DNA from: Jeotgalibacillus salarius
GTDB lineage: Bacteria > Bacillota > Bacilli > Bacillales > Jeotgalibacillaceae
Reading direction: 5' to 3'
DNA: 64,000 bases
Assembly: GCF_004405125.1 (NCBI RefSeq)
Contig: NZ_SORX01000009.1
Location: forward strand, 1 to 64,000
Shown: positions 27,026 to 36,580 of the stretch, one piece after another
Layout of the letters: the number at the start of each line of letters is the position of its first letter
Numbering within the stretch: position 1 is the stretch's first letter
The notes under the pieces: model-generated
What the model was told of the DNA's origin: nothing
The model's database searches: none
Seen by the model: only the letters and a program-made list of their open reading frames with translations
Program-made: the position numbers and the translations under genes

Positions 27026-27178
27026 GATGAATCATCCCTTCTAGTATTGCTATTTTGTTATTTTAACACGAATGACAAGTGTTAAAGTGCGTAGAAACTA
27101 ATTGTTTCGGATGTCGAATTATTGTGATAAAATATTACTTGCAGGATTCAGAATATTTGAAATTGGGAGGAATTTTTT

Positions 27179-28975
27179 ATGTCTACAGCTACATATCCGG
27201 AAACATGGGATTTAGAAGTATTTTTTAAAGGTGGAAGTGATTCTGCCGAGTTAAAACAGCATTTACGTACATATGAAGAAAAGACTGCAGCATTTGCAAA
27301 TCAGGTTAAGCAATTTGAAACACCTGATTCAAAAAAAGATGCGGATCAGATTTACAAACTGATTCAGGAAGCGAAAGAATCAATGATGGGACTTCGACAG
27401 GCAGGTGCATTTGCAAGCTGTCTGGAGGCGGAGGATATGAATGATTCCGGAGCGGGTGTTCTTCGCGGTAAAGTTACGTCGTTATTTGCAGATTTTGGTA
27501 CAGCTTTTCAGGCATTTCAACAAAAGCTTTCCAAGTCTGATGAGCATGTGTGGAGTGAGCTTTTAGAGGATGACAAATTAAGTGAATATGCTTTTATTAT
27601 GACAGAATGGCGAAAAGATTCAAAAGATAAATTATCAGAAGATGAAGAAGGCCTGATCAGTGCGCTGAGCGTAGATGGTTATCACGGCTGGGGACAGATG
27701 TACAACGCACTTGTTTCTGAAATGACGATTGATGTTGAAGTCGACGGAGAAACAAAAACACTGTCAGTAGGTCAGGCGAATAACCTGAAATCACATTCTG
27801 ATGCGAAAGTAAGGGAAGAAGTTACGAACAAACTTGAAGAAGCGTGGAAAAAGCAGGAGAATTTATTTGCACAAACGTTGAATCATCTGGGCGGCTATCG
27901 TCTTGCTAAGTATAAAAAGCGCGGCTGGAATGATTTTATGAAAGAACCTTTGGAGTACAACCGTATGAAAGAGGAAACGCTTGATGCAATGTGGGGAGCC
28001 ATCAGTAAAAGTAAAGAGCCTTTTGTGAAATTCCTTGAACATAAAGCAAAGCTGCTTGGTCTGGAAAAGATGAAATGGGCTCACATTGGTGCTCCGATTT
28101 CTTCAAGTGTAAAAACATTGTCTTACAGTGAAGGTGCTGAATTCATCCTGAAGCATTTCAAAAAATTTGGTCCGGAAATGGCATCATTTGCTGAAAAAGC
28201 TTTTAAGGATGGCTGGATCGAAGCAGAGGATCGTGCCGGCAAACGACCGGGCGGATTCTGTACCGGTTTCCCACAAAGTGAGCAGTCACGTATTTTCATG
28301 ACTTACAGCGGTTCAATGTCCAATGTTGCGACGCTGGCACATGAATTGGGTCATGCATTCCATACGTACGCACTTCGTCCAATGGATCCGTTAAATCGCA
28401 TGTATGCAATGAATGTGGCTGAAACAGCATCCACTTTTGCTGAAATGATTGTATCAGATGCTGCTGTAAAAGAAGCGGATACGAAAGATGAGCAGGCAGC
28501 TCTGTTGGAAGATAAAGTTTCGAGAAGTATTGCTTTCTTTATGAATATCCACTCAAGATTTATTTTTGAACAGCGTTTTTATGAAGAACGTAAAGAAGGT
28601 TTTGTTACGGCAAAACGTTTGAATGAACTGACAATAGAAGCACAGAATGAAGCGTATGCTGGCGCTGTTGAAGATAACGAGCCGCACTTCTGGGCATCTA
28701 AACTTCACTTCCATATTACAGGGGTCCCATTCTACAACTTCCCTTACACATTTGGCTACCTGTTCTCACTAAGCGTGTATGCAAGAGCGCTGGAAGAAGG
28801 AACAGATTACGAAGAAAAATATATGGCACTGCTGCGCGATACAGCTGTGATGACGACAGAAGATCTTGCAATGAAGCACCTTGGTGAAGATATCACCAAA
28901 GAAGCATTCTGGATGAAAGGGATTGACCTTTGCATAAAAGATGCAGAAGAATTCATCCGTTTGACTTCTGAATGA
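27179..28975 (+). CDS. pepF: M3 family oligoendopeptidase F-like
   Basis: A 598-residue cytosolic zinc peptidase that trims short peptides. The catalytic HELGHAFH motif (zinc ligands His and His, catalytic Glu) is near residue 388, and the third zinc ligand Glu lies in NVAETASTFAEM about 25 residues later. The helical N-terminal half closes over the active site in this family. Length matches the M3B clade (Bacillus YjbG/PepF are of similar length). Start is ATG behind TTGGGAGG. It is monocistronic with a terminator at 28983. Confidence 0.94.
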   Translation: MSTATYPETWDLEVFFKGGSDSAELKQHLRTYEEKTAAFANQVKQFETPDSKKDADQIYKLIQEAKESMMGLRQAGAFASCLEAEDMNDSGAGVLRGKVTSLFADFGTAFQAFQQKLSKSDEHVWSELLEDDKLSEYAFIMTEWRKDSKDKLSEDEEGLISALSVDGYHGWGQMYNALVSEMTIDVEVDGETKTLSVGQANNLKSHSDAKVREEVTNKLEEAWKKQENLFAQTLNHLGGYRLAKYKKRGWNDFMKEPLEYNRMKEETLDAMWGAISKSKEPFVKFLEHKAKLLGLEKMKWAHIGAPISSSVKTLSYSEGAEFILKHFKKFGPEMASFAEKAFKDGWIEAEDRAGKRPGGFCTGFPQSEQSRIFMTYSGSMSNVATLAHELGHAFHTYALRPMDPLNRMYAMNVAETASTFAEMIVSDAAVKEADTKDEQAALLEDKVSRSIAFFMNIHSRFIFEQRFYEERKEGFVTAKRLNELTIEAQNEAYAGAVEDNEPHFWASKLHFHITGVPFYNFPYTFGYLFSLSVYARALEEGTDYEEKYMALLRDTAVMTTEDLAMKHLGEDITKEAFWMKGIDLCIKDAEEFIRLTSE

Positions 28976-28982
28976 TCATTCG

Positions 28983-29009
28983 GCCCTGGCAAACTTGCCA
29001 GGGCTTTTA
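28983..29009 (+). terminator. Terminator of pepF
   Basis: GCCCTGGCAA/TTGCCAGGGC palindrome followed by TTTTA. Confidence 0.8.
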
Positions 29010-29117
29010 CTGTTACAGAATGACGGAAAATTATTTTTTCTTTTTGCATTTTACTGGTCGATCTTTTTGAAGCGGGGGTATACACTTATTATAGAATCTT
29101 GAAATGGGGAGAATTCC

Positions 29118-29663
29118 ATGGTGCTACTAAAAAGCAGTCGGCTTTACTTTCGTCCGCTTACAGAAAGTGATATTGATGAATTTGTAGAGCTGCTCATCCG
29201 CAATAAGCAGTTTTGGACGATCTTTGAACCGAAGCATCCAGAACCATTCTACACACGTGAAGCTCAGCTTGAAAAACTTGTTGAGGCAAAGCAGGCGCAG
29301 CGACTTGGGAAGGAATACAGCTGGGGCATCTATCATAATGATACAAACCGATTAATCGGCAGTGTCTCAATCTATTCAATAAGAAGGTTACCTTTCGCTT
29401 CAGCTTATATCGGCTATTCTCTTGATGAACACCATACAAAACAAGGTTATGGTACTGAAGCTGTTGAGGCGGCATTAAAGTTTGCATTTCGTGAATTTGG
29501 ACTTCACAGAGTGGAAGCGATGGTTTCGCCAAGAAATGAAGCTTCTCAAAAAGTATTGGAAAAGGTCGGGATGTTCAAAGAAGGTACCTTAAGAAAAAAC
29601 CTTTTTATTAACGGAGTCTGGGAAGATCACTACCTATACAGCATGCTCGAGGAGGATTTTTGA
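29118..29663 (+). CDS. GNAT N-acetyltransferase, RimJ/RimL type (YjcK-like)
   Basis: A 181-residue acetyl-CoA-dependent acetyltransferase of the RimJ/RimL/YjcK group, which includes ribosomal protein S5 alanine N-acetyltransferases. Visible: the N-terminal strand RLYFRPLTESD, the central GYSLDEHHTKQGYGTEAVEAAL acetyl-CoA loop (Q-x-x-G-x-A region, about 103-124), and the HRVEAMVSPRNEASQKVLEKVGM segment (about 134-156) typical of the fold. The substrate is inferred. Start is ATG behind GGGGAG. It is transcribed alone. Confidence 0.88.
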   Translation: MVLLKSSRLYFRPLTESDIDEFVELLIRNKQFWTIFEPKHPEPFYTREAQLEKLVEAKQAQRLGKEYSWGIYHNDTNRLIGSVSIYSIRRLPFASAYIGYSLDEHHTKQGYGTEAVEAALKFAFREFGLHRVEAMVSPRNEASQKVLEKVGMFKEGTLRKNLFINGVWEDHYLYSMLEEDF

Positions 29664-29869
29664 AAGGGTAAGCCCTTCTGGGAACGCATCGTCGGCAGGC
29701 TGTTAAATAAACTGAATCAGTAAAGGCCGCTTCGTTGAGAGGTGGCTTTTTTGTATTGTCCTGCATATATATACGCCTCAGGTCCTACTACAAAATCAAG
29801 CCGGGGCTCCTGTCGGCGGATTCAAAACAAACGTACACTAAGGTTACAAATAACAAAGGAGGCAACAAC

Positions 29870-30205
29870 ATGAACAAATTTTGGCTAACAGTCATCGGGA
29901 TTACCGCTGCAATTGTCGCACTATCAAACCTAGGATCAATCGTCGGTCTTGCAGTCAGCCTTGTGATTACTTATATCGGGGTGAAAGGTTACTTCTCAAG
30001 CAGAAAAACATGGCTGAAAGTCGTCTTCGCGTCAGTCGCAATCATCGCAGGTTTGTCTGCAGTCCTTAACGTACCGGCAATCTTAGGCGTAATCGCAGTC
30101 TATGTCCTATACGTCGTATGGAAAAAGTGGAACAACAGCGAAGCAGTCAGCGACTTTTCCTACTTTGAGAAACAATGGCAGGACCTTAAGAAGAAATCAT
30201 ATTAA
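29870..30205 (+). CDS. LiaI-position small membrane protein (lmo0954-like)
   Basis: A 111-residue membrane protein heading a Lia-type operon. It resembles the Listeria Lmo0954 membrane family, which is also LiaR-controlled, rather than B. subtilis LiaI by sequence. The hydrophobic part has two similar halves: SNLGSIVGLAVSLVITYIG and LNVPAILGVIAVYVLYVVW, each N-x-x-x-I-x-G followed by a membrane strand. In B. subtilis LiaI anchors LiaH foci at the membrane; the same role is inferred here. The ATG at 29870 follows AAAGGAGG; the open frame extends 45 codons upstream without a ribosome site. Confidence 0.82.
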   Translation: MNKFWLTVIGITAAIVALSNLGSIVGLAVSLVITYIGVKGYFSSRKTWLKVVFASVAIIAGLSAVLNVPAILGVIAVYVLYVVWKKWNNSEAVSDFSYFEKQWQDLKKKSY

Positions 30206-30235
30206 TACAATCATAATTAAAAGGAGACGATCATA

Positions 30236-30826
30236 ATGAGTAACGTACTGACAAAAATTACTGAAGTCATCAGGCAGGATATTCTGGAAGCAAAGCGTAA
30301 CAGAGAGCATTCTAACCCGGTTAATGACATTCAGCGTGAACTGAAAGACTGCCAGGCGGCAGTAAAGAAAGCGAAGCAACTGACAGATCGTCAGGAATTG
30401 TTGAAGAAAGAATTTGAAAAAGAATATTCACATGCAAAGTCAATGGCAGATAAACGCAAGGAGCATGTGCAGCTTGCAGAAGAAGCAGGTGAAGAAGCGC
30501 TCTCAGCAGCCGCACTTAGAGAGTTCACATATTACAGTGGACGTGCTGAAAGACTCGAGAAGACACTTGCAGAAGCAAATGCTCAGCTTGAAACGCTCGA
30601 ACTGCAGCTTGAACAATTGACATTTGAACTGAAAGACCTCGAACTGAAACGGCTTGAGTATATGGCAAAAGAAAATGCAGTGATCGGTGAGAAGCAGTCG
30701 GCGACACCTAAAAAGGTAACAGAAGAAGATCGCCGCTACCATCAGATTGAACAATATTTAAAAGGAACCGATAAGAAGAAAGAAGAACAGTCTATTGATG
30801 AACAGATTGAACAGTTAAAGCATTAA
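30236..30826 (+). CDS. liaH: PspA/IM30 family protein, LiaH-like
   Basis: A 196-residue almost entirely helical coiled-coil protein of the phage-shock PspA/Vipp1 family. LiaH-type proteins form large rings that bind and protect the membrane under cell-wall antibiotic stress. Charged heptads run from residue 30 to 165; the C-terminal tail (about 168-196; acidic and Lys-rich) is shorter than in B. subtilis LiaH. An amphipathic start (MSNVLTKITEVIRQDILEA) could touch the membrane. Start is ATG behind AAGGAGACG, 30 bases after the small membrane protein gene. A hairpin separates it from liaF. Confidence 0.9.
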   Translation: MSNVLTKITEVIRQDILEAKRNREHSNPVNDIQRELKDCQAAVKKAKQLTDRQELLKKEFEKEYSHAKSMADKRKEHVQLAEEAGEEALSAAALREFTYYSGRAERLEKTLAEANAQLETLELQLEQLTFELKDLELKRLEYMAKENAVIGEKQSATPKKVTEEDRRYHQIEQYLKGTDKKKEEQSIDEQIEQLKH

Positions 30827-30829
30827 TTA

Positions 30830-30860
30830 TTCGGGAGCGGGTCTTACACCTTCTCCCGAA
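30830..30860 (+). terminator. Hairpin between liaH and liaF (partial terminator or processing site)
   Basis: TTCGGGAG (30830-30837) pairs perfectly with CTCCCGAA (30853-30860), but only scattered T residues follow. It could reduce read-through, giving an abundant liaI-liaH message and less liaFSR. Confidence 0.55.
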
Positions 30861-30919
30861 TTCAGTCTTTCTGAACTCATGAATACAAGATAAAATAGAG
30901 AAGCAGGGAGGTGGACAGA

Positions 30920-31651
30920 ATGGGAAAGTTGCAGCAAATGACATTATCGAACTGGCTGACCGCCATACTGATTGTGGTCCTGGTTGAAATCATTTTATTT
31001 AATAGCGGAATGATTTTCTCTTTAGTGCTGTCCGGCGGGCTGCTTTACTTTGGAAAACAGGGTTGGCAGCATATGTATGGGAAAATTATGGTTGGTATCG
31101 GGGCAGTCATGCTGCTGATGGCGATTCTATCTATGGTAACTCTCCGAATTCTTTTTGTCGTATTGATCATTTATCTTATTTTAAAATATATGGAAACCAA
31201 AAAGAATCCTCTTATCTTTGAACCAGTCGTAAAAACTGAACAGACTTCAGAGGGGGAGAAGGTTTTTACGACTAAAAAACCATTCTTTTTAAATAAATGG
31301 GTCGGTTCTCATGAAACACCGAATCAATCGTATGAATGGGAGGATATTCACCTTCAGAACGGAATAGGGGACGTTTTGATTGATTTAAGTAATACAGTGC
31401 TTCCGGATCGGGAAGTATTCATATCATTGCGCAATGTTACAGGAAACATTACCATTCTGATTCCATATGAACTGGAGCTTTCTGTTCAGCATTCAGCTTT
31501 TGCGGGAGAGGTTTCCATTTTAAAAGCATTCTCAGCAAGACTTTGGAATGAAAATGTGGTGTATCAGTCTGAAGGGTATCAGCATGCACAGCAGAAATGT
31601 ACAATCCTGTCATCAGTATGGATTGGTGATCTTGAGGTGAAGCGGGTATGA
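30920..31651 (+). CDS. liaF: LiaF-like negative regulator of LiaRS
   Basis: A 243-residue membrane protein. Three to four hydrophobic segments fill residues 10-95, followed by the cytoplasmic cell-wall-active antibiotics response domain (about 125-243; WEDIHLQNGIGDVLIDLSN, then VSISI-like beta repeats). In B. subtilis LiaF keeps the kinase LiaS inactive until the envelope is stressed. The ATG at 30920 sits eight bases behind GGGAGG; an in-frame GTG three codons earlier overlaps the ribosome site. It overlaps liaS by ATGA, so the two are translationally coupled. Confidence 0.92.
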   Translation: MGKLQQMTLSNWLTAILIVVLVEIILFNSGMIFSLVLSGGLLYFGKQGWQHMYGKIMVGIGAVMLLMAILSMVTLRILFVVLIIYLILKYMETKKNPLIFEPVVKTEQTSEGEKVFTTKKPFFLNKWVGSHETPNQSYEWEDIHLQNGIGDVLIDLSNTVLPDREVFISLRNVTGNITILIPYELELSVQHSAFAGEVSILKAFSARLWNENVVYQSEGYQHAQQKCTILSSVWIGDLEVKRV

Positions 31652-32667
31652 CAGCTAAAATGATTCTCCACGCTGTCAGCATTAGTCTGTTCAGCGCGAT
31701 CATGACCCTCGGATTATATTTGTTATTTTTCCCTCCAGCTGACTGGGGGCTTTTGTGGAACTTAACTATTCTGGATGTTCCATTTATTTTCTTTTTAATT
31801 ATTCAGCTATTATTAGTCGGCTTCTTATGGGGAGCAATCCAGAGCAGTGGTGTAAAAAAACAAGTGATTACAGTTGAAAGGCAAGTTGATGATCTCCTGC
31901 AGGGGCGTGCAGCTTCACATGAAAACACGCCACACATAGCTGAGTTTTCACGGCTTTCTGAAAAAGTGTCTGATCTTCAGAAAATGTGGAATGAGCAGGT
32001 TAAAACCAATCAGCGGCTGGCAAGTGAGAGAGTGGAGCAGCAGGAACAGAAAATTCAGGAGATGGTCTCACTTGAAAGACAGCGTCTGGCGAGAGATCTG
32101 CACGATTCAGTCAGCCAGCAGCTTTTTGCAGCGTCAATGCTGATGTCAGCTATTAACGAGACTGAAGAATCAAATCATCAGCTTCAAATGGTAGAAAAGA
32201 TGATTCACCAGTCTCAGGTTGAAATGAGAGCTCTATTGCTTCATCTGAGACCAGCTGCTTTAAAAGGGAAGACACTGCCTGAAGGAATAGAAGAACTATT
32301 AGTTGAACTTCAGCAAAAAGTACCGTTGAATATTTCCTGGAAAGCAGATTCCATGGAACTTGCACGCGGAATTGAAGACCACTTATTCAGAATCCTTCAG
32401 GAATCAATTTCGAATACGCTCAGGCATGCTGAAGCCACTATGTTAAATGTATTGTGTATTTTAAGAGATGGTTACGTCATTATGAGAATTTCTGATGATG
32501 GAAAAGGATTTGAGCTTTCTGAAGATAAAGCGGGTTCATATGGTCTGAATAACATGAAAGAAAGAGCAGCTGAAATAGGCGGGACCTTCAAGGTTGTATC
32601 ATTGCCCGGTCAGGGAACACGTCTTGAAATAAAAGTACCTTTTGAAGGAAAGGAGGAACTGACATGA
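31648..32667 (+). CDS. liaS: Sensor histidine kinase LiaS
   Basis: A 339-residue membrane histidine kinase of the intramembrane-sensing NarL-partner type. Two membrane helices (about 5-27 and 40-63) enclose a very short external loop, so the signal is probably passed within the membrane. A HAMP-like coiled linker leads to the HisKA_3 dimerisation domain; the phosphorylated His is in [12 protein letters not shown] (about residue 152). The ATPase domain (about 245-335) shows the N box ([10 protein letters not shown]) and the DDGKGF box. It overlaps liaF and liaR by four bases each. Confidence 0.94.
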   Translation: MTAKMILHAVSISLFSAIMTLGLYLLFFPPADWGLLWNLTILDVPFIFFLIIQLLLVGFLWGAIQSSGVKKQVITVERQVDDLLQGRAASHENTPHIAEFSRLSEKVSDLQKMWNEQVKTNQRLASERVEQQEQKIQEMVSLERQRLARDLHDSVSQQLFAASMLMSAINETEESNHQLQMVEKMIHQSQVEMRALLLHLRPAALKGKTLPEGIEELLVELQQKVPLNISWKADSMELARGIEDHLFRILQESISNTLRHAEATMLNVLCILRDGYVIMRISDDGKGFELSEDKAGSYGLNNMKERAAEIGGTFKVVSLPGQGTRLEIKVPFEGKEELT

Positions 32668-33296
32668 TTCGCGTATTATTTGTAGATGATCATGAGATGG
32701 TCAGAATTGGAGTCGGCTCGTATTTATCATCACAAAAGGATATTGAGGTCGTGGGGGAATGCGATGATGGCGGACCAGCTGTTAAAATGGCGCTTGAACT
32801 GAAACCCGATATTATTTTAATGGATTTAGTGATGAAAGAAATGGATGGAATAGAAGCAACTTCTAAGATTATTGAACAATGGCCTGAGGCGAAAATAATG
32901 ATTGTCACAAGTTTTCTGGATGATGACAAAGTATACCCTGCACTGGAGGCCGGGGCAGTCAGTTACCTGCTTAAAACCTCAAAAGCGAGCGAAATTGCAG
33001 AAGCGATCAGAAAGACTCACTATGGAGAAACAGTTCTTGAACCTGAAGTAACTGGTAAAGTCATGCAGCGAATGAGAAGAAAAGAAGTGAAACCTGCTCA
33101 CTCAGAGCTGACTGCAAGAGAGCTTGAAATTCTCATGCTAATCGCCGAAGGTAAAACAAATCAGGAAATTGCTGATGAACTCTACATAGCTTTGAAAACT
33201 GTAAAAACACACGTCAGCAACCTCCTTGGAAAGCTTGAAGTTCAGGATCGAACACAGGCTGTCATCTATGCATTTAAGCATGATCTTGTAAAATAG
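32664..33296 (+). CDS. liaR: Response regulator LiaR
   Basis: A 210-residue two-domain regulator: receiver (1-120) with acidic pocket Asp8/Asp9 and phosphoacceptor Asp54 (IILMDLVM), then a LuxR-type HTH (about 145-208; [23 protein letters not shown]). It should activate its own operon from the promoter in front of the small membrane protein gene when cell-wall synthesis is blocked. I could not identify a LiaR operator with confidence. Last gene of the unit; start overlaps the liaS stop. Confidence 0.94.
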   Translation: MIRVLFVDDHEMVRIGVGSYLSSQKDIEVVGECDDGGPAVKMALELKPDIILMDLVMKEMDGIEATSKIIEQWPEAKIMIVTSFLDDDKVYPALEAGAVSYLLKTSKASEIAEAIRKTHYGETVLEPEVTGKVMQRMRRKEVKPAHSELTARELEILMLIAEGKTNQEIADELYIALKTVKTHVSNLLGKLEVQDRTQAVIYAFKHDLVK

Positions 33297-33369
33297 TGGA
33301 TCTGCGGTGTTAAGATCTGACTTTATGGGTAAACATGAAGTCATAACCGTATCGAAAGGAGTCCTCAAC

Positions 33370-33972
33370 ATGCTTTCATTATTGGATGATCAGGGAAATG
33401 ACTGCAGCTGGCTGAATAAACCCGAAAATTGGACCCTTCATAATAAAGAGCTCAGTATGACCACCCAGCCAAAAACTGATTTTTGGAGAAAAACCTTTTA
33501 TGGCTTTGACCAAATGAATGGTCATGCTATTTATAAAGAGCTGCTTGGCGCATTCGAAACAGAAGTAACACTCACCATGAAGGACCCATCAGAACGCTAT
33601 GACCAGGCAGGGGTCATGATCTTGATTTCTGACGATTGCTGGATGAAGGTATCTCTTGAATACGTACCTGAAAAGTATTCATACCTTGGTTCAGTCGTAA
33701 CAAATAGTGGTTTTTCAGATTGGTCATCCAAGAACGTCCCGACTCCTGAAGGAGAAATTTCGTTATCCTTTAAGGTGACTCGCGCCGGAGGAGATTACCG
33801 TGTATGGGCGAAGTTTGCAGCGGATGAAGAATATGAGCAAATCCGGATTATGAGACTTCATGATGAACCGAACGGACCAGTCAAACTTGGACTTTATGCG
33901 TGCAGTCCTTCTTCAGAAGGCAGCTTTACAACCGTTTTTCATACGTGGACAGTACAGAAAGAAGTAAAATAA
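33370..33972 (+). CDS. DUF1349 (concanavalin-like) protein
   Basis: A 200-residue soluble beta-sandwich protein of the DUF1349 family, a jelly-roll fold related to carbohydrate-binding lectin folds. Typical segments: DFWRKTFYGF near the start, YDQAGVMILISDDCWMKVSLEY in the middle, VRLGLYACSPSSEGSFTT-like end. No signal peptide, so it is probably cytosolic. The function is unknown. The ATG at 33370 is chosen because GAAAGGAG precedes it; earlier in-frame ATGs lack a ribosome site. It is 73 bases after liaR and could be read from the same transcript. Confidence 0.85.
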   Translation: MLSLLDDQGNDCSWLNKPENWTLHNKELSMTTQPKTDFWRKTFYGFDQMNGHAIYKELLGAFETEVTLTMKDPSERYDQAGVMILISDDCWMKVSLEYVPEKYSYLGSVVTNSGFSDWSSKNVPTPEGEISLSFKVTRAGGDYRVWAKFAADEEYEQIRIMRLHDEPNGPVKLGLYACSPSSEGSFTTVFHTWTVQKEVK

Positions 33973-34003
33973 AAAAGTGTGCGGGATTCCCGCACACTTT
34001 TTT
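33971..34003. terminator. Bidirectional terminator
   Basis: A 15-bp perfect stem AAAAAAGTGTGCGGG/CCCGCACACTTTTTT with a three-base loop, overlapping the ends of two convergent genes. Confidence 0.93.
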
Positions 34004-34559
34004 AATATCCTTCTTCAATTAAATCAAGTTTCCCGTTACTTGGGTCCACAACTAGACCGTGTACCGGTACTTTTTTGTCCATGAGTGGATGGTTGCGTAC
34101 CATTTCAACACTGTTCTTTACACTTTCCTGTACGTCATCAAAGCCTTTCAACCAGCTGTGAAGATCGATTCCTGAGTAAGACAGCGTATTAAATATATCT
34201 TCTGACACACCGCGTTCTTTCATCTTTTCAACAGTAGCGTGACTATTAACAGCGCTCATTCCACAGTCATAATGGCCAATAATTAACACTTCTTCAGCTT
34301 GTAATTCATAAATCGCTACAAGAAGACTTCTCATAATACTGCCAAATGGATGTGTAATGACTGCACCGGCATTGCGTACCATTTTCACATCACCATTTTT
34401 TACATTCATGGACTTTGGCAGAAGCTCTACCAATCTTGTATCCATACAAGTTAAAATAACGAGTTTCTTGTTAGGGATTTTTGTTGTTACGTAAGGCTCA
34501 TATTGCTTTTCTTCTACAAATGTCTGATTAAAAGTTAAAATATCCGATAATAATGTCAT
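34002..34559 (-). CDS. Beta-class carbonic anhydrase (YtiB-like)
   Basis: A 185-residue zinc enzyme interconverting CO2 and bicarbonate. Zinc ligands are Cys38, His96 and Cys99 (CMDTRL and GHYDCG), with the Asp40-Arg42 catalytic dyad intact. Length and sequence match the YtiB/YvdA group of Bacillus. The start is the ATG at 34559, nine bases behind AAGGAGG; the frame opens seven codons further without a ribosome site. It is transcribed alone downstream of msrAB. Confidence 0.93.
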   Translation of the reverse strand: MTLLSDILTFNQTFVEEKQYEPYVTTKIPNKKLVILTCMDTRLVELLPKSMNVKNGDVKMVRNAGAVITHPFGSIMRSLLVAIYELQAEEVLIIGHYDCGMSAVNSHATVEKMKERGVSEDIFNTLSYSGIDLHSWLKGFDDVQESVKNSVEMVRNHPLMDKKVPVHGLVVDPSNGKLDLIEEGY

Positions 34560-34647
34560 ATGTATCTTCCTCCTTAACACAACTTTCTTTTATTTTAAAA
34601 AATTAAAAGCCATCTGTCTAATTTAACGTGACAGATGACTTTAAGTT

Positions 34648-35796
34648 CTATTCTTCAAACAGGTATGAAAATTCTTCATAACCTTCTTCTTCAAGGTCTT
34701 CAGCCGGGACGAAGCGCATGGCTGCAGAGTTCATGCAGTAGCGAAGTCCAGTAGGCTCAGGACCATCTTCAAACACATGTCCTAAATGCGAATCGGCAAA
34801 TTTACTTCTTACTTCAATACGCATTCCGAAAATGCCCGGGTCTTCAACTTCTACAATATTTTCAGGAACCAGTGGCTTTGTAAATGAAGGCCAGCCTGTG
34901 CGTGAATCGTACTTATCTTTTGAGCTGAAAAGAGGTTCACCTGAGACAATATCGACGTAAATACCATCTTCATAAAATCCGTCATACTCATTGTCGAAAG
35001 CTTTCTCCGTTCCGTCTTCCTGAGTCACTTCATATTGAATGTCTGTCAGCATTTCTCTTAATTCCTCTTCAGTATAATTAACTGCGTAAGGACTTTCCTG
35101 TTCAACTTCATTTTTTGTCGGAAGATCAACTTCACGTTCATCTTCTTCCCAATATTGATTCAGGAACCGGTCACGTCCGGAGCTGGTCCGGTAGAAGTAA
35201 TAACGGTCTCCATTTTTCAAGTAGTAATCCTGGTGATATTCTTCTGCTACATAAAACGTTGAAGCTTCAGTGATCGGAACGATAATTTCATCTTCAAAAC
35301 GCCCTGATTCAATGATCTCCTGTTTGGAAGCTTCGGCAGCTTCACGTTCTTCTTCATTCTTCACAAAAATCTCAGGGCGGTATTGTTTGCCCCGATCGAC
35401 AAACTGTCCTTCAGCATCAGTCGGATCGATTTGTCGCCAATAGACATCAAGCAGATCCTCATAACTGATCACCTCAGGATCATAAATGACCTGAACTGCT
35501 TCCGTATGACCGGTTTCTCCGTTAGCCACTTCTCTATATTCAGGGTTTTCTTCATCTCCACCTATATATCCCGAAACGGCGTCTCTGACACCAGCTAACT
35601 TTTCGTAAGGAGGCTCCATACACCAGAAACATCCACCTGCAAAAATAGCTGTCTCTTCATTTGGTGCCAGATCAGCTTCTGTACTTGCTTCACTTCCATA
35701 TGAGCGGTTCAGAAGTTCATCCGAAAACACAAAAAAGATGATAGCTGCGATAATTAAAACGCCGGGGATCAACATCACCCAACTTTTCTTTTTCAT
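34648..35796 (-). CDS. msrAB: Membrane-anchored MsrA-MsrB methionine sulfoxide reductase fusion
   Basis: A 382-residue fusion that repairs both diastereomers of methionine sulfoxide. A basic start and a hydrophobic helix (about 6-24) anchor it, so both domains probably work outside the membrane. The MsrA domain (about 48-210) has [14 protein letters not shown] with catalytic Cys56 and a second Cys59. The MsrB domain (about 240-375) has [20 protein letters not shown] and catalytic Cys354 ([11 protein letters not shown]). The zinc CxxC pairs of many MsrB proteins are absent. The ribosome site GGTGGAG is unusually close to the ATG. External MsrAB suggests oxidised surface proteins as substrates; the electron donor is not nearby. 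Confidence 0.92.
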   Translation of the reverse strand: MKKKSWVMLIPGVLIIAAIIFFVFSDELLNRSYGSEASTEADLAPNEETAIFAGGCFWCMEPPYEKLAGVRDAVSGYIGGDEENPEYREVANGETGHTEAVQVIYDPEVISYEDLLDVYWRQIDPTDAEGQFVDRGKQYRPEIFVKNEEEREAAEASKQEIIESGRFEDEIIVPITEASTFYVAEEYHQDYYLKNGDRYYFYRTSSGRDRFLNQYWEEDEREVDLPTKNEVEQESPYAVNYTEEELREMLTDIQYEVTQEDGTEKAFDNEYDGFYEDGIYVDIVSGEPLFSSKDKYDSRTGWPSFTKPLVPENIVEVEDPGIFGMRIEVRSKFADSHLGHVFEDGPEPTGLRYCMNSAAMRFVPAEDLEEEGYEEFSYLFEE

Positions 35797-35962
35797 TTCT
35801 CCACCCCATTTAGTAGAATTGAAACCAATCCTTCTAGCTTAAAAATAACATATTTAACGTACCTTTAATAAAAATAATGTGTTGAATACACCATATGTAT
35901 TCAGAATTTGCTAAAATATAAGAATAATAGATCGTTTACAGCTGAAAGAAAGGAGAGCGGAG

Positions 35963-36430
35963 ATGGCTGATTTTGAAATCGTTAGGAAATCCAGCTTTTA
36001 TTTTATTGGCATGAGATGGACAGGTACTTATGAAGCGGCTGCACAGGGAGACATTTTTCCGTTGATTGAGGAAGCGCGTGACAGGCTTTTAAGTATGGGG
36101 ATTGCTCAGGGAAGTTCAGATTTCATCGGTTTATCCTATCAGGACAGACAGGACGGTTTCACATATTACTTTGGCACAGAAGCTCTTGGAAAAAAGACGT
36201 TCCCCTCAGATATGCACAGAATCATTGTTCCTTCCCATGATTATGCGGTAACCGAACATAAAGGACAGCATGCCTGGAAAAGTTATGAGAAATTAAAAAA
36301 ATGGGCAACTGAGCAGGGATTACAGGTCCAACTCAACGGGCTCGACCATATTGAGGTATACAACTCCGACTATAATCCATATAAAATGTCACCAACTTTA
36401 AAAATCGGTATCCCTGTAAAAAAACGCTGA
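35963..36430 (+). CDS. GyrI-like effector-binding domain protein
   Basis: A 155-residue single-domain protein of the GyrI-like/AraC effector-binding (SOUL-like) fold. It has the two-fold beta-alpha-beta arrangement: FEIVRKSSFYFIGMRWTG at the start and HRIIVPSHDYAVTEHKG in the middle, ending in HIEVYNSDYNPYKMSP. Family members bind or hydrolyse small drug-like molecules, or sit as sensor domains in regulators. There is no DNA-binding domain. Start is ATG behind AAAGGAGAGCGGAG. It is transcribed alone with its own terminator. Confidence 0.82.
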   Translation: MADFEIVRKSSFYFIGMRWTGTYEAAAQGDIFPLIEEARDRLLSMGIAQGSSDFIGLSYQDRQDGFTYYFGTEALGKKTFPSDMHRIIVPSHDYAVTEHKGQHAWKSYEKLKKWATEQGLQVQLNGLDHIEVYNSDYNPYKMSPTLKIGIPVKKR

Positions 36431-36474
36431 CCTTGCAATTAAAAACTGCTGAAAGTAAAATAACTTTACAGGAT

Positions 36475-36502
36475 AAAAAGCATCTGACTCAGATGCTTTT
36501 TT
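36475..36502 (+). terminator. Terminator of the GyrI-like gene
   Basis: AAAAAGCATCTGA/TCAGATGCTTTTT palindrome ending in six T. Confidence 0.88.
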
Positions 36503-36580
36503 AACGCTGAAATATTAATATGTCTAGCTTCAGCACTTATAACAAGTGTCTGAACTTTTCAAATCTGGAGGTAACCACTT

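Noticed and set aside
29750-29869. LiaR operator in front of the lia operon
   Set aside because: Some short inverted pieces (CCTG...CAGG) exist, but I cannot match them to a LiaR box with confidence.
36503-36580. Possible preQ1 riboswitch upstream of queF
   Set aside because: The stretch lacks the conserved preQ1-I core (no CTA/ACCCT-loop and A-rich 3' tail pairing); nothing beyond a ribosome site is visible.
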